A stretch of 51,837 nt of DNA from Lachnospiraceae bacterium (GTDB lineage: Bacteria; Bacillota; Clostridia; Lachnospirales; Lachnospiraceae): contig SVEK01000020.1 in NCBI GenBank assembly GCA_015057405.1, positions 1-51,837 on the forward strand, in the 5' to 3' direction. The first letter of the stretch is position 1. Each line of letters opens with the position of its first letter. Shown one piece after another: positions 35,601 to 42,607 of the stretch. The position numbers and the translations under genes were made by a program. The notes under the pieces were generated by a model. It searched no databases, was not told the DNA's origin, and saw nothing but the letters and a program-made list of their open reading frames with translations.

Positions 35601-35825
35601 AGTAAGCTTCAGAATATGCGTAAGGATTCCGGTTTTGAAGTTATGGATAATATTGAAGTATATCAGACAGGTAATGATACAATTAAGGATATTCTTCTTA
35701 GAAATGAAGATACAATAAAGAGAGAAGTTCTTGCTGTGGCAATTCATACTGATAGTATGGAAGGTATAAGTAAAGAATGGAATATCAATGGGGAAACATG
35801 TGTACTTGGTGTAGTTAAAAAGTAA
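32658..35825 (+). CDS. ileS: Isoleucyl-tRNA synthetase, eukaryote-like type
   Basis: A 1055-residue class I synthetase charging tRNA-Ile. The HIGH motif is at residues 55-58 (GKPHIGHVL), and the KMSKS motif is KMSKS at 607-611. The CPRCGTPLSSHE segment and the editing-domain feature TTPWTLPSNVAL are present. The long C-terminal part and GWDTHGLPVE spacing fit the second bacterial IleRS type, which from general knowledge is often less sensitive to mupirocin. There is no T-box in the 16 bp before it, so expression follows the hprK operon. Codons favour CTT, AAG and GTT strongly, as in highly expressed genes. Confidence 0.97.
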   Translation: MYKKVSTDLQFVDREKEVLKFWNENNIFEKSIDIRKDGEPYTFYDGPPTANGKPHIGHVLTRVIKDMIPRYRTMKGYKVIRKAGWDTHGLPVELEVEKKLGLDGKEQIEEYGLEPFIHECKESVWKYKGMWEDFSGTVGFWADMDDPYVTYHDSFIESEWWALKQIWDKKLLYKGHKIVPYCPRCGTPLSSHEVAQGYKDVKEKSVIAKFRVKGAEDEFILAWTTTPWTLPSNVALCVNPVETYVKIKVSVNEQNDVVKEGEEDTAVKTEYYYLAEALLSVIDGLYEVVETYTGKDLEYKEYEPLFNYVNPTKKCYYVTCDSYVTLTDGTGVVHIAPAFGEDDANVGRNYDLPFVQLVDEKGEFKEEATDLAGVFCKKGDETILKMLGAKGLLFKVLKFEHSYPFCWRCDTPLIYYARESWFIKMTEVREKLIANNNTINWIPENIGKGRFGDWLENVQDWAVSRNRYWGTPLNIWECSCGHMHSIGSIEELKSMSDNCPDNIELHRPFIDAVTIKCPCCGEQMHRVPEVIDCWFDSGSMPFAQWHYPFENKEIFEENFPANFISEAVDQTRGWFYSLLAISTLIFDKAPYKNVIVLGLVLDKDGQKMSKSKGNAVDPFDALEKYGADAIRWYFYINSAPWLPNKFHDRAVVEGQRKFMGTLWNTYAFFTLYANIDNFDATKYSLEYDKLPVLDRWILSRLNTTVKAVDDNLANYRIPETARALQQFVDELSNWYVRRARERFWAKGMEQDKINAYLTLYTALVTISKAAAPMIPFMTEDIYRNLVCGIDSSAPESIHLCDFPVADESMIDMALEAEMDQVLNAVVLGRACRNAANVKNRQPLAKMYIKAESKLSDFYVGIIADELNVKCVEFSDDVSAYTNYLFKPQLRTLGKRFGKQINALKEVLASLDGSAAYAELGETGSITIELDGVSEVIEKEDLLIEALQTEGYVSDSNNGVTVVLDTNLTDELVEEGFVREIISKLQNMRKDSGFEVMDNIEVYQTGNDTIKDILLRNEDTIKREVLAVAIHTDSMEGISKEWNINGETCVLGVVKK

Positions 35826-35860
35826 TATTAAAGCTAATTAATGTGTTTATGTAAATAATA

Positions 35861-35936
35861 AGTGCGAGCCATCTTATTTCACGGTAAACCTGCGAAAGCA
35901 AAGTGTCATTGCCGTTGAAATTGATGGTTTTGTACT
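35861..35936 (+). ncRNA. Candidate structured RNA between ileS and glgP
   Basis: A 76-nt sequence folds as a near-complete long hairpin. AGTGCGAGCCATC (35861-35873) pairs with GATGGTTTTGTACT (35923-35936) using a few G-U pairs and one bulge. TTATTTCACGGTAA pairs with TTGCCGTTGAAATT. At the tip, TGC-GAAA-GCA forms a GNRA-capped mini-hairpin inside an asymmetric loop ending AAGTGTCA. The T-rich stretch lies within the stem, unlike a plain terminator. I cannot match it to a known riboswitch. It lies 108 bp before the glgP start. Confidence 0.55.
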
Positions 35937-36043
35937 ATATATCGTTGATGTGAATATTAATAAATGATAATCAGCTTTAGTAATATAGTGTATTATGGGG
36001 GATACTTGTAACAGATAATTTGGAAAGTATAAAGGAGGCAATT

Positions 36044-38500
36044 ATGAAAGCAGAGATGACGAAGGAAACTCTTAAAAAAGAGATTGGAAATTATCTTAAG
36101 ATTCTTTTCAGAAGAAACATTGAAGAAGCTGACAGTCAGCAAATCTTTCAGGCATTAGCGTACGCCTTAAAGGATGATATTGTTGACAAGTGGATGGCCA
36201 CTCATAAACAGTATGAGAAGCTGGATGCAAAAACCGTATACTATCTGTCGATGGAATTCCTTACAGGTAGAGCGCTTGGTAACATTATTATTAATCTTAA
36301 GGCAGATAAGGTTGTAAGAGAAACACTTGAGGAGATGGGATTTGACCTTAATGCAATAGAGGATGAAGAGCCGGATGCAGCACTTGGTAATGGTGGTCTT
36401 GGTCGTTTGGCAGCTTGCTTCCTTGATTCGCTGTCATGCCTTGGTTACCCGGCATATGGTTGTGGTATCAGATACAAATACGGTATGTTTATGCAGAAAA
36501 TCGAGAATGGATTTCAGGTTGAGGCTCCGGATGACTGGTTGGCACATGGCAATCCGTTTGAGATAAAGCGTCCTGAATATTCAACAGAGGTTAAATTCGG
36601 AGGATATGTAGCGGTTCGTAAAAATGAACAGGGAAGAGACTGTTTTGTGCAGGAAGGATATCAGTCAGTAAAAGCTGTTCCGTATGATTTGCCAATAGTA
36701 GGTTACGATAACAATGTTGTTAATACTCTTCGTATATGGGATGCAGAGGCAATTGACACATTTAATCTTGAGGAGTTTGATAAAGGTGATTATCATAAGG
36801 CAGTAGAGCAGCAGAACCTCGCAAAAACAATATGTGAAGTTCTCTATCCTAATGACAATCATTATGCAGGAAAGGAACTCAGACTCAAGCAGCAGTATTT
36901 CTTCGTTTCTGCAAGTATTCAGACTGCAGTTAAAAAATACATGGAAAAACACGACGATATTCGTAAGCTTCATGAAAAAGTTTGCTTCCAGCTTAATGAT
37001 ACACATCCGACTGTTACAGTTCCGGAACTTATGCGTATCCTTATGGATGAATACGGACTTGAGTGGGATGAAGCATGGGAAGTAACCAATAAGTCGTGTG
37101 CGTATACCAACCACACAATTATGTCAGAGGCACTTGAAAAATGGCCATTAGAGTTATTCTCAAGATTACTTCCTAGAATATATCAGATTACAGAAGAGAT
37201 TAACCGTAGATTTATAATTGAGATTCAGAATAAATATCCGGGTAACAATGATAAAATCAAAAGTATGGCAATTGTATATGACGGACAGGTTAAGATGGCG
37301 CATCTTGCAATCGTTGCCGGATTTTCCGTAAACGGAGTTGCCAGACTTCACACAGAGATTCTTAAAAATCAGGAACTCAAGGACTTTTATGAAATGTTCC
37401 CTGAGAGATTTAACAATAAAACTAATGGTATTACCCAGAGAAGATTCCTTCTTCACGGCAATCCGTTGCTTGCATCATGGGTTACGGACAAGATTGGAAA
37501 CGATTGGATATCCAAACTTGAGCATATGAATGAGTTGTCTGTATATGTGGACGACGAAAAGTGTCAGAAGGAATTCATGAATATAAAATATCAGAACAAG
37601 GTTAGACTTGCTGCGTATATTAAGGAGCATAACGGTATCGAGGTTGACCCAAGATCAATTTTTGATGTTCAGGTAAAGAGACTCCATGAGTATAAGCGTC
37701 AGTTCCTCAACATCCTTCATATCATGTACATGTACAATCAGCTTAAGGCTAATCCGGGCATGGAAATGTATCCGCGAACATTTATTTTTGGTGCTAAAGC
37801 ATCGGCGGGATACAGACGTGCAAAGGCTGTGATTAAACTTATCAACAGTGTTGCAGATGTAATTAACAACGACCAAAGCATTAATGGAAAGATTAAGGTT
37901 GTGTTTATAGAAAATTATCGTGTGTCTAATGCTGAGATGATTTTTGCTGCGGCAGATGTATCTGAGCAGATTTCTACAGCAAGTAAGGAAGCATCGGGAA
38001 CAGGTAACATGAAGTTTATGTTAAATGGTGCGGTTACGCTGGGAACAATGGACGGTGCTAATGTTGAGATAGTAGAAGAAGTTGGTGTCGATAATGCATT
38101 TATTTTTGGGCTTAGTTCTGATGAAGTAATTGCGTACGAGCATAACAATGAATATAATCCGCGTGATATTTACAATGTTGATCACGAGATAAGAGCCGTG
38201 CTTACGCAGCTTATCGACGGAACGTATTCTCATAATGATTATGAACTTTTCAGAGAGCTGTATAATTCATTGCTTGAATCAAATGGAATGGAGAGAGCTG
38301 ACCAGTACTTTATTCTTAAAGATTTCAGATCTTATGCAGAAGCGCAGAAGAGAGTAGAGGAAGCCTATAAAGACGAAGCTCGTTGGGCTAGAATGGCTAT
38401 GCTTAATACTGCAAAATGCGGTAAATTCTCATCAGACAGAACTATTGAAGAGTATGTTAGGGATATATGGCATCTTGAGAGAGTAAAAGTAGAAGTGTAA
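36044..38500 (+). CDS. glgP: Glycogen/starch phosphorylase
   Basis: This PLP enzyme releases glucose-1-phosphate from alpha-1,4-glucans such as glycogen. The 818-residue length is typical. Landmarks are YLSMEFLTGRALGN, DAALGNGGLGRLAACFLDSL, FQLNDTHPTVTVPELMRIL, and the cofactor loop EASGTGNMKFMLNGA with PLP lysine Lys657. AAAGGAGG precedes the ATG at 36044; the TTG eight codons earlier is rejected. It is a single gene with its own strong terminator. The leader carries the candidate structured RNA. Output fits glucokinase and HPr-kinase signalling encoded upstream. Confidence 0.97.
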   Translation: MKAEMTKETLKKEIGNYLKILFRRNIEEADSQQIFQALAYALKDDIVDKWMATHKQYEKLDAKTVYYLSMEFLTGRALGNIIINLKADKVVRETLEEMGFDLNAIEDEEPDAALGNGGLGRLAACFLDSLSCLGYPAYGCGIRYKYGMFMQKIENGFQVEAPDDWLAHGNPFEIKRPEYSTEVKFGGYVAVRKNEQGRDCFVQEGYQSVKAVPYDLPIVGYDNNVVNTLRIWDAEAIDTFNLEEFDKGDYHKAVEQQNLAKTICEVLYPNDNHYAGKELRLKQQYFFVSASIQTAVKKYMEKHDDIRKLHEKVCFQLNDTHPTVTVPELMRILMDEYGLEWDEAWEVTNKSCAYTNHTIMSEALEKWPLELFSRLLPRIYQITEEINRRFIIEIQNKYPGNNDKIKSMAIVYDGQVKMAHLAIVAGFSVNGVARLHTEILKNQELKDFYEMFPERFNNKTNGITQRRFLLHGNPLLASWVTDKIGNDWISKLEHMNELSVYVDDEKCQKEFMNIKYQNKVRLAAYIKEHNGIEVDPRSIFDVQVKRLHEYKRQFLNILHIMYMYNQLKANPGMEMYPRTFIFGAKASAGYRRAKAVIKLINSVADVINNDQSINGKIKVVFIENYRVSNAEMIFAAADVSEQISTASKEASGTGNMKFMLNGAVTLGTMDGANVEIVEEVGVDNAFIFGLSSDEVIAYEHNNEYNPRDIYNVDHEIRAVLTQLIDGTYSHNDYELFRELYNSLLESNGMERADQYFILKDFRSYAEAQKRVEEAYKDEARWARMAMLNTAKCGKFSSDRTIEEYVRDIWHLERVKVEV

Positions 38501-38548
38501 TGAAGTTATAGCATATGTAATATAAATATAAGTGCAATATAATATATT

Positions 38549-38585
38549 AAACGTCGCGGATTATTAATCTGCGACGTTTTTCTTT
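38549..38585. terminator. Bidirectional terminator after glgP
   Basis: AAACGTCGC pairs with GCGACGTTT, extended by GGAT/ATCT, with a TTTTTCTTT run on the plus side and A-rich sequence on the other. The stop codon of the convergent minus-strand gene lies inside the loop (38564-38566). Confidence 0.85.
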
Positions 38586-39277
38586 GGCATATTTCTTCGT
38601 TGTAAAATGGAGTGCATTATATATATTGCACACATAAGAATGATTCCGCCGACAATAATAATACCGCAGTTGGCGAAGAATTGTTCCGGAAGTATCTTAA
38701 TTATCTGGTCTGTATCGGAATTGAATAACCAATTATCTTTTCCCGGAAAAAAAATATGATGAAATATAACAAATGCTCTGTTAAAGTCAGAGGCTGCCAA
38801 GACTACGATAAGACAAAAAACTGTGAGTAGTCCGATTGCGGAATAGAATGCAGGAGTGTGCCCGCGAAAGTGTCGGGGTTTAAGTTTCGCAAAACGTTTT
38901 TTCAAAATCACCATAATTAATAATGTGAAAGAAGTGCCGATAAGTACCCGTAAGTCAAGTAAAAATAGTGTACGGACATCTGTAAAATGAGAATATCCGT
39001 CAGCGGACCACAGAAGTTCTCCTGTTCCAAAATCATCTGATAAACCAACGCAATAATCAACCATTTCATCATATGCGTTTTTTATCGTGGAATATGAATA
39101 ACCGGTTTGATTTTCTAATTCAAGCGTGGATATCTGCATATAGTAGAACGGGCGAACGAGGATTGGAACGGATATGGCGGCCGATATAGTAAAAAGTGCA
39201 ATGACAATTGAAAAGACAATTGAGATAAAACCTGATGAAATTGTTTTTTGATGAATGGTTGGATTTGCGAACTTCAC
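38564..39277 (-). CDS. DUF1461/TIGR01906 membrane protein, possible Lit lipoprotein transacylase
   Basis: A 237-residue integral membrane protein starting at GTG with AAAGGAGA upstream. Four membrane segments are seen: about residues 14-40, 105-125, 145-163 and 207-230. The conserved features of DUF1461/TIGR01906 are present: YSHFTDVR with His97 and IFHHIFFPGKDNWLF with His173/174. Some family members, from general knowledge, are Lit, which moves an acyl chain within diacylated lipoproteins to make lyso-lipoproteins and whose catalytic histidines lie in such positions. Whether this copy is Lit is inference. No copper-resistance genes, which accompany the mobile form, are near, so it would be a chromosomal version. 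Confidence 0.75.
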   Translation of the reverse strand: MKFANPTIHQKTISSGFISIVFSIVIALFTISAAISVPILVRPFYYMQISTLELENQTGYSYSTIKNAYDEMVDYCVGLSDDFGTGELLWSADGYSHFTDVRTLFLLDLRVLIGTSFTLLIMVILKKRFAKLKPRHFRGHTPAFYSAIGLLTVFCLIVVLAASDFNRAFVIFHHIFFPGKDNWLFNSDTDQIIKILPEQFFANCGIIIVGGIILMCAIYIMHSILQRRNMPKKNVAD

Positions 39278-39385
39278 TTTAAGTCTCCTTTATATTTAGT
39301 TGAGAAAACTGAAACATAATCTGTGTGAACCTATACATGGACGTAGTGGTTATTAACACAAAATATCATACTATCTGATTGCGCG

Positions 39386-40219
39386 TCAAGGGATGCTTTG
39401 TTTATTGTCGTTCGTACGATTAATGTGTGAAAATGAGTATACTATTATTTCCTGTGACGGCAGATAAAATACCCACATCAGGTATGAAATAACAGAGAGT
39501 ATATTACCGGCGGGAATTCCATCCGTGTAAGAACCAAGATTCGAGAGTCCGACGCATGTGTCACAGGCAAGAAATAGCAAAAGACCGGTGAAGAAGAGTG
39601 ATATATGCTTATGATAATTCGGATAAAATGTTTGGGAATGTGCTTTTGATTTTGTGTTGGACTTGAAGTTTGTAATAATAATTGCTGTTAATATAAGGGA
39701 ATGTATTGTATTCAGTATTAAGTTAACATACGACCAAATCGATACAATGATAAGTGTATCGATTGTATTTATTTGCCAAATTGCAATAAGTATGACAATG
39801 TACAATATAATTCTTGTCGTAATACTAATAGTGGCTATATTATGATGATGGGATTTTTGATGCAGTTGGTTGTCGATTGAGATGTGTTGTTTTATAAGAT
39901 ATATTCCGTATATAGTCTGTACTATGGCAAATGCGGTGGTTCCTATCACGTAGTATGAATCGAGTAACAAAAGAAATGTGTCGGCAAATAATGTAAGTGC
40001 CAAAGGAAGTGCCGGCATGATAGAGCGATTTTTGCGGCTGATATACAGACCGGCAATAAAGCATATTATTATGGAAGTATATTTTAAGCATGTGCTTGCA
40101 ATATAAGGTGAAAATGGTACGGAGTTTTCCGGCAAAAGGTCCAGAATAAGAAATGAAATATATAGGATGGTGTTTGTGACTATAGTAAATGTGATTATTT
40201 TTGGAGTTGTGCCTGTCAT
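39386..40219 (-). CDS. Multi-spanning membrane protein of unknown function
   Basis: A 277-residue very hydrophobic protein with AAGGAGG before its ATG. About eight membrane segments are seen, rich in Ile, Leu and Thr. Internal features include LALTLFADTFLLLLDSYYVIG and a polar loop HQKSHHHNIA. The pattern ADxFLLLL slightly recalls the YhhN (lysoplasmalogenase-like) family, but I cannot confirm that. It is co-directional with the Lit-like gene 108 bp downstream. Its upstream region is filled by a 57-bp repeat array, so its promoter must lie in or next to the repeats. Confidence 0.75.
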   Translation of the reverse strand: MTGTTPKIITFTIVTNTILYISFLILDLLPENSVPFSPYIASTCLKYTSIIICFIAGLYISRKNRSIMPALPLALTLFADTFLLLLDSYYVIGTTAFAIVQTIYGIYLIKQHISIDNQLHQKSHHHNIATISITTRIILYIVILIAIWQINTIDTLIIVSIWSYVNLILNTIHSLILTAIIITNFKSNTKSKAHSQTFYPNYHKHISLFFTGLLLFLACDTCVGLSNLGSYTDGIPAGNILSVISYLMWVFYLPSQEIIVYSFSHINRTNDNKQSIP

Positions 40220-40247
40220 GAATAGCCTCCTTCTATGGGTATGGGGT

Positions 40248-40500
40248 GGAATGGTGGCTTTGTTTGTGCCAGGCTATGCGCCATGCACGCACTTCGCCTA
40301 CGCCGGAATGGTGGCTTTGTTTGTGCCAGGCTATGCGCCATGCACGCACTTCGCCTACGCGGGAATGTAGGCTTTGTTTGTGCCAACAGTGTGCCATGCA
40401 CGCACTTCGCCTACGCGGGAATGTAGGCTTTGTTTGAGCCTGGCAATGCGCCATGCACGCACTTCGCCTACGCCGGCATTGCCGGCTTCGGCTCAGTAGG
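40248..40500. repeat. 57-bp tandem repeats upstream of the membrane-protein gene
   Basis: Units start at 40248, 40305, 40362 (56 bp) and 40418, with a diverged fifth copy from 40475. Each has GGAATG, GGCTTTGTTTG, then CCATGCACGCACTTCGCCTACGC. The core GTGCCAACAGTGTGCCATGCAC of unit 3 recurs in inverted, slightly changed form at 40574-40595 on the other side of the terminator. The array is GC-rich against an AT-rich background. Open frames across it are repeat-generated and not called. Confidence 0.85.
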
Positions 40501-40515
40501 GCGTGCGCCCTATAC

Positions 40516-40572
40516 CAAAAAACACATAAACCCCTCAGACTGCAAGCAGTCATGGTGTTTATGTGTTTTTTG
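40516..40572. terminator. Strong bidirectional terminator after tRNA-Thr
   Basis: A perfect 16-bp inverted repeat, CAAAAAACACATAAAC with its complement, encloses a second stem, GACTGC-AA-GCAGTC. T-runs are present on both sides. It would end the minus-strand cysS-sigH-tRNA transcript and shield the repeats. Confidence 0.85.
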
Positions 40573-40595
40573 TGTGCATGGCGCACTGTTGGCAC

Positions 40596-40668
40596 AGCTC
40601 TCGGGCAGACTTGAACTGCTGACCTCCCGCTTACCAAGCGGACGCTCTACCGACTGAGCTACGAGAGC
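40596..40668 (-). tRNA. tRNA-Thr (anticodon GGT)
   Basis: A 73-nt cloverleaf on the minus strand. The acceptor stem is GCTCTCG/CGAGAGC. The D arm contains AGCTCAGTCGGTAGAGC, the anticodon arm is TCCGC-TTGGTAA-GCGGG with anticodon GGT, and the T arm contains GCAGTTCAAGTCTGC. CCA is not encoded. Its first 10 bases overlap the end of sigH, including its TAG stop. Confidence 0.95.
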
Positions 40669-41297
40669 ATATTTCTGAGCTTTTTGCGTATTCTTGAAAG
40701 TGCATTGTCAATTGCTTTGGGCTCTTTTCCAAGTGTAATTGCAATTTGCTTGTAATCCATTCCTTCTATATATAGTTGATAGACGGCTTTCTCAAGCTTG
40801 CTCAGGCACTTTCCAAGTTCGTATTCTATCATAGAAACATTCTCTTTGTCAATGATTAATTCTTCGGGGTTGGTGTTAGAGGAAGCTACTATGATTTCTG
40901 ATAAAAGTGGAGGATTGCTTTGGTCATATTGACTGTTGGATATAGGCATATCCAGAGAAACGTAATTGTTAAGTGGTTGGTATTTCTTCCTATTAGAAGC
41001 AGTGATTGCCGTACACATTTGTTTGTAAATTACATATTGTGCAAATGGAATGAAGTCTGAAGATGTATTATAATCAAATTTTCTTACGGCTTTGTATAAT
41101 CCTATCATACCTTCCTGAATCAGGTCCTCTTTGTCTCCGCCGGCAAGGAACAATGGGCGGGCCTGCTGGAGCACAAGTTTCTTGTGTTTTTCCATGAAAT
41201 AATCTGTTATGTGTTCTGAATCAGCATCATTTTTATGAATTAAATGTATGAGTTCGTTGTCAGACATATTCTCAAGCTCTGAAATTGTGAACGGCAT
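40659..41297 (-). CDS. sigH: RNA polymerase sigma factor SigH (Spo0H-like)
   Basis: A 212-residue sigma-70 family factor of the SigH type, which in Bacilli and Clostridia directs stationary-phase and early sporulation genes. Region 2 reads GGDKEDLIQEGMIGLYKAVRKFDYNTSSDFIPFAQYVIYKQM, with the core-binding and -10 recognition helices. Region 4 is LSKLEKAVYQLYIEGMDYKQIAITLGKEPKAIDNALSRIRKKL with its helix-turn-helix. AGGAGG precedes the ATG. Gene order cysS-mrnC-rlmB-sigH matches Bacillus and supports the name. The stop codon lies inside the tRNA-Thr gene (10-bp overlap), so the two must be processed from one transcript. Confidence 0.92.
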   Translation of the reverse strand: MPFTISELENMSDNELIHLIHKNDADSEHITDYFMEKHKKLVLQQARPLFLAGGDKEDLIQEGMIGLYKAVRKFDYNTSSDFIPFAQYVIYKQMCTAITASNRKKYQPLNNYVSLDMPISNSQYDQSNPPLLSEIIVASSNTNPEELIIDKENVSMIEYELGKCLSKLEKAVYQLYIEGMDYKQIAITLGKEPKAIDNALSRIRKKLRNMLS

Positions 41298-41343
41298 AAA
41301 AGTTCCTCCTGTTTGATTTTTGAAGCAATATGATAAAACCGGA

Positions 41344-42093
41344 TTATTTACCGGCGTTGATACGCTGACGTACTATTTCATAGGCGAGAACCCCTGTTGC
41401 TACTGAAGCGTTAAGGGAGTCTATGTTGCCATTCATTGGAATTGATGCTGTCATATCGCAAGCTTCTCTTACAAGACGACTAACACCTTTGCCCTCGTTG
41501 CCTATTACAAGTCCGATTGAACCGGTAAGGTTGAGATTGTACATTGAATCACCGTCAGCGGTAGCACAAACGAACCACATGCCGTCTTTTTTTAGCTCAT
41601 CGATAGTTCGGTTAATATTAGTGACCTTGGCTACAGGTGTGTAATTAATTGCTCCTGCGGAAGCCTTGGCAACGGTTGCGGTAAGACCGCATGCACCGTG
41701 TTTTGGAATGATGATTCCGTGAGCCCCGGCAAGATTAGCGGTTCGGATAATGGCACCCAGATTGTGTGGGTCTTCGATACCGTCCAAAATAATAATAAAA
41801 GGGGATTCACCTTTATTTTCGGCAGCTTTCAAAATATCAGATACTTCAGCATATTCATAAGCTGCAAGATATGCGATAACACCCTGGTGTTTCCCTGTTT
41901 CTGACAGCTGGTCGAGACGCTCTTTTTTTACGTAATTAATAAGTGTATTTTTCTTTTTTGCTTCGCGAAGAATTGTTTGAATTGGGCCGTCATGGCATCC
42001 GTCAAGTATAAATAATCTGTCTACTGTTTTGCCTGAGCGGAAGGCTTCAAGCACAGGATTGCGTCCTTCGCATACTGACTCTTCGTATCTCAT
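41344..42093 (-). CDS. rlmB: 23S rRNA 2'-O-methyltransferase RlmB (TrmH/SpoU family)
   Basis: A 249-residue SPOUT methyltransferase predicted to methylate a guanosine of 23S rRNA with SAM. An N-terminal substrate-binding domain includes GRNPVLEAFRSGKTVDRLFI. The knotted domain shows LDGIEDPHNLGAIIRTAN, GLVIGNEGKGVSRLVREACD and IPMNGNIDSLNASVATGVL. TGGAGA lies just upstream of the ATG. It sits between mrnC and sigH in the conserved cysS order. Equivalents are called YacO in Bacillus. Methylated position is by family knowledge only. Confidence 0.93.
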   Translation of the reverse strand: MRYEESVCEGRNPVLEAFRSGKTVDRLFILDGCHDGPIQTILREAKKKNTLINYVKKERLDQLSETGKHQGVIAYLAAYEYAEVSDILKAAENKGESPFIIILDGIEDPHNLGAIIRTANLAGAHGIIIPKHGACGLTATVAKASAGAINYTPVAKVTNINRTIDELKKDGMWFVCATADGDSMYNLNLTGSIGLVIGNEGKGVSRLVREACDMTASIPMNGNIDSLNASVATGVLAYEIVRQRINAGK

Positions 42094-42128
42094 AAATAAT
42101 CTCCATTCTGCATCAATATATTTTACTA

Positions 42129-42157
42129 GGGAAATACTGAATGCTTCGGTATTTCCC
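42129..42157 (-). other. Long intergenic hairpin between mrnC and rlmB
   Basis: GGGAAATACTGAA pairs with TTCGGTATTTCCC (one T-G pair) around a 3-nt loop. There is no convincing T-run on the minus side, so it may be an RNA-processing or stability site. It lies in the 85-bp gap after mrnC, the gene of an RNase III-type enzyme. Confidence 0.55.
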
Positions 42158-42178
42158 CAGGGTGACTCGGTAATGTAT

Positions 42179-42607
42179 TTATTTTTCTAATTCAGGAAGA
42201 ATTAACTCTAACACTCTGTCCATACGTCCTTTAAGGTATAACCACCCTACAAGTGCTTCAAGTCCTGTGGCTGCTTTGTAATCAGTACTGCTTGCATTTT
42301 TTGCGGTGGTATGGGATTTGGCATTGCGTCCGCGTTTGAATATTGCAAGTTCTTCATCTGTAAGATGTGGAGTGATGTTACGTATCAATGCGGCTTGTGA
42401 TGTGGCATTAACTACAGCGCTTGCAGTGCGGTGAAGCTTGTTAACCGGAGCATTGCCGTGGCTTATAACCTTAGTTCTTATAATAAGGTCATAAATTGTG
42501 TCACCAATAAATGCCAGAGTCAGCGGTGACAGAGCATCCGGTGACTGCTCTTTGTAATCATAAGCATTTCTGATTATCTCAGGTAAAGTTTCTAACTTCT
42601 TTTCCAT
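42179..42607 (-). CDS. mrnC: Mini-ribonuclease III
   Basis: A 142-residue RNase III catalytic domain without a dsRNA-binding domain, which in Bacillus matures 23S rRNA ends. Motifs are SPLTLAFIGDTIYDLIIRTKVI with the family Asp pair and KNASSTDYKAATGLEALVGWLYL with the second acidic group. The length is normal. It overlaps the end of cysS by 16 bp and is translated from GGAAGG inside that gene. Its place right after cysS and before rlmB is the standard Firmicute arrangement. Confidence 0.95.
   Translation of the reverse strand: MEKKLETLPEIIRNAYDYKEQSPDALSPLTLAFIGDTIYDLIIRTKVISHGNAPVNKLHRTASAVVNATSQAALIRNITPHLTDEELAIFKRGRNAKSHTTAKNASSTDYKAATGLEALVGWLYLKGRMDRVLELILPELEK

Noticed and set aside
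35861-35936. Cyclic-di-GMP riboswitch because of the GAAA loop and an AAACC stretch
   Set aside because: The second helix and the conserved GGGACGCAAAGCC-type segment are missing, so the resemblance is superficial.
40233-40657. Several open frames on both strands across the 57-bp repeats
   Set aside because: They consist of repeated translations of the unit, lack ribosome sites and run into the terminator and tRNA.
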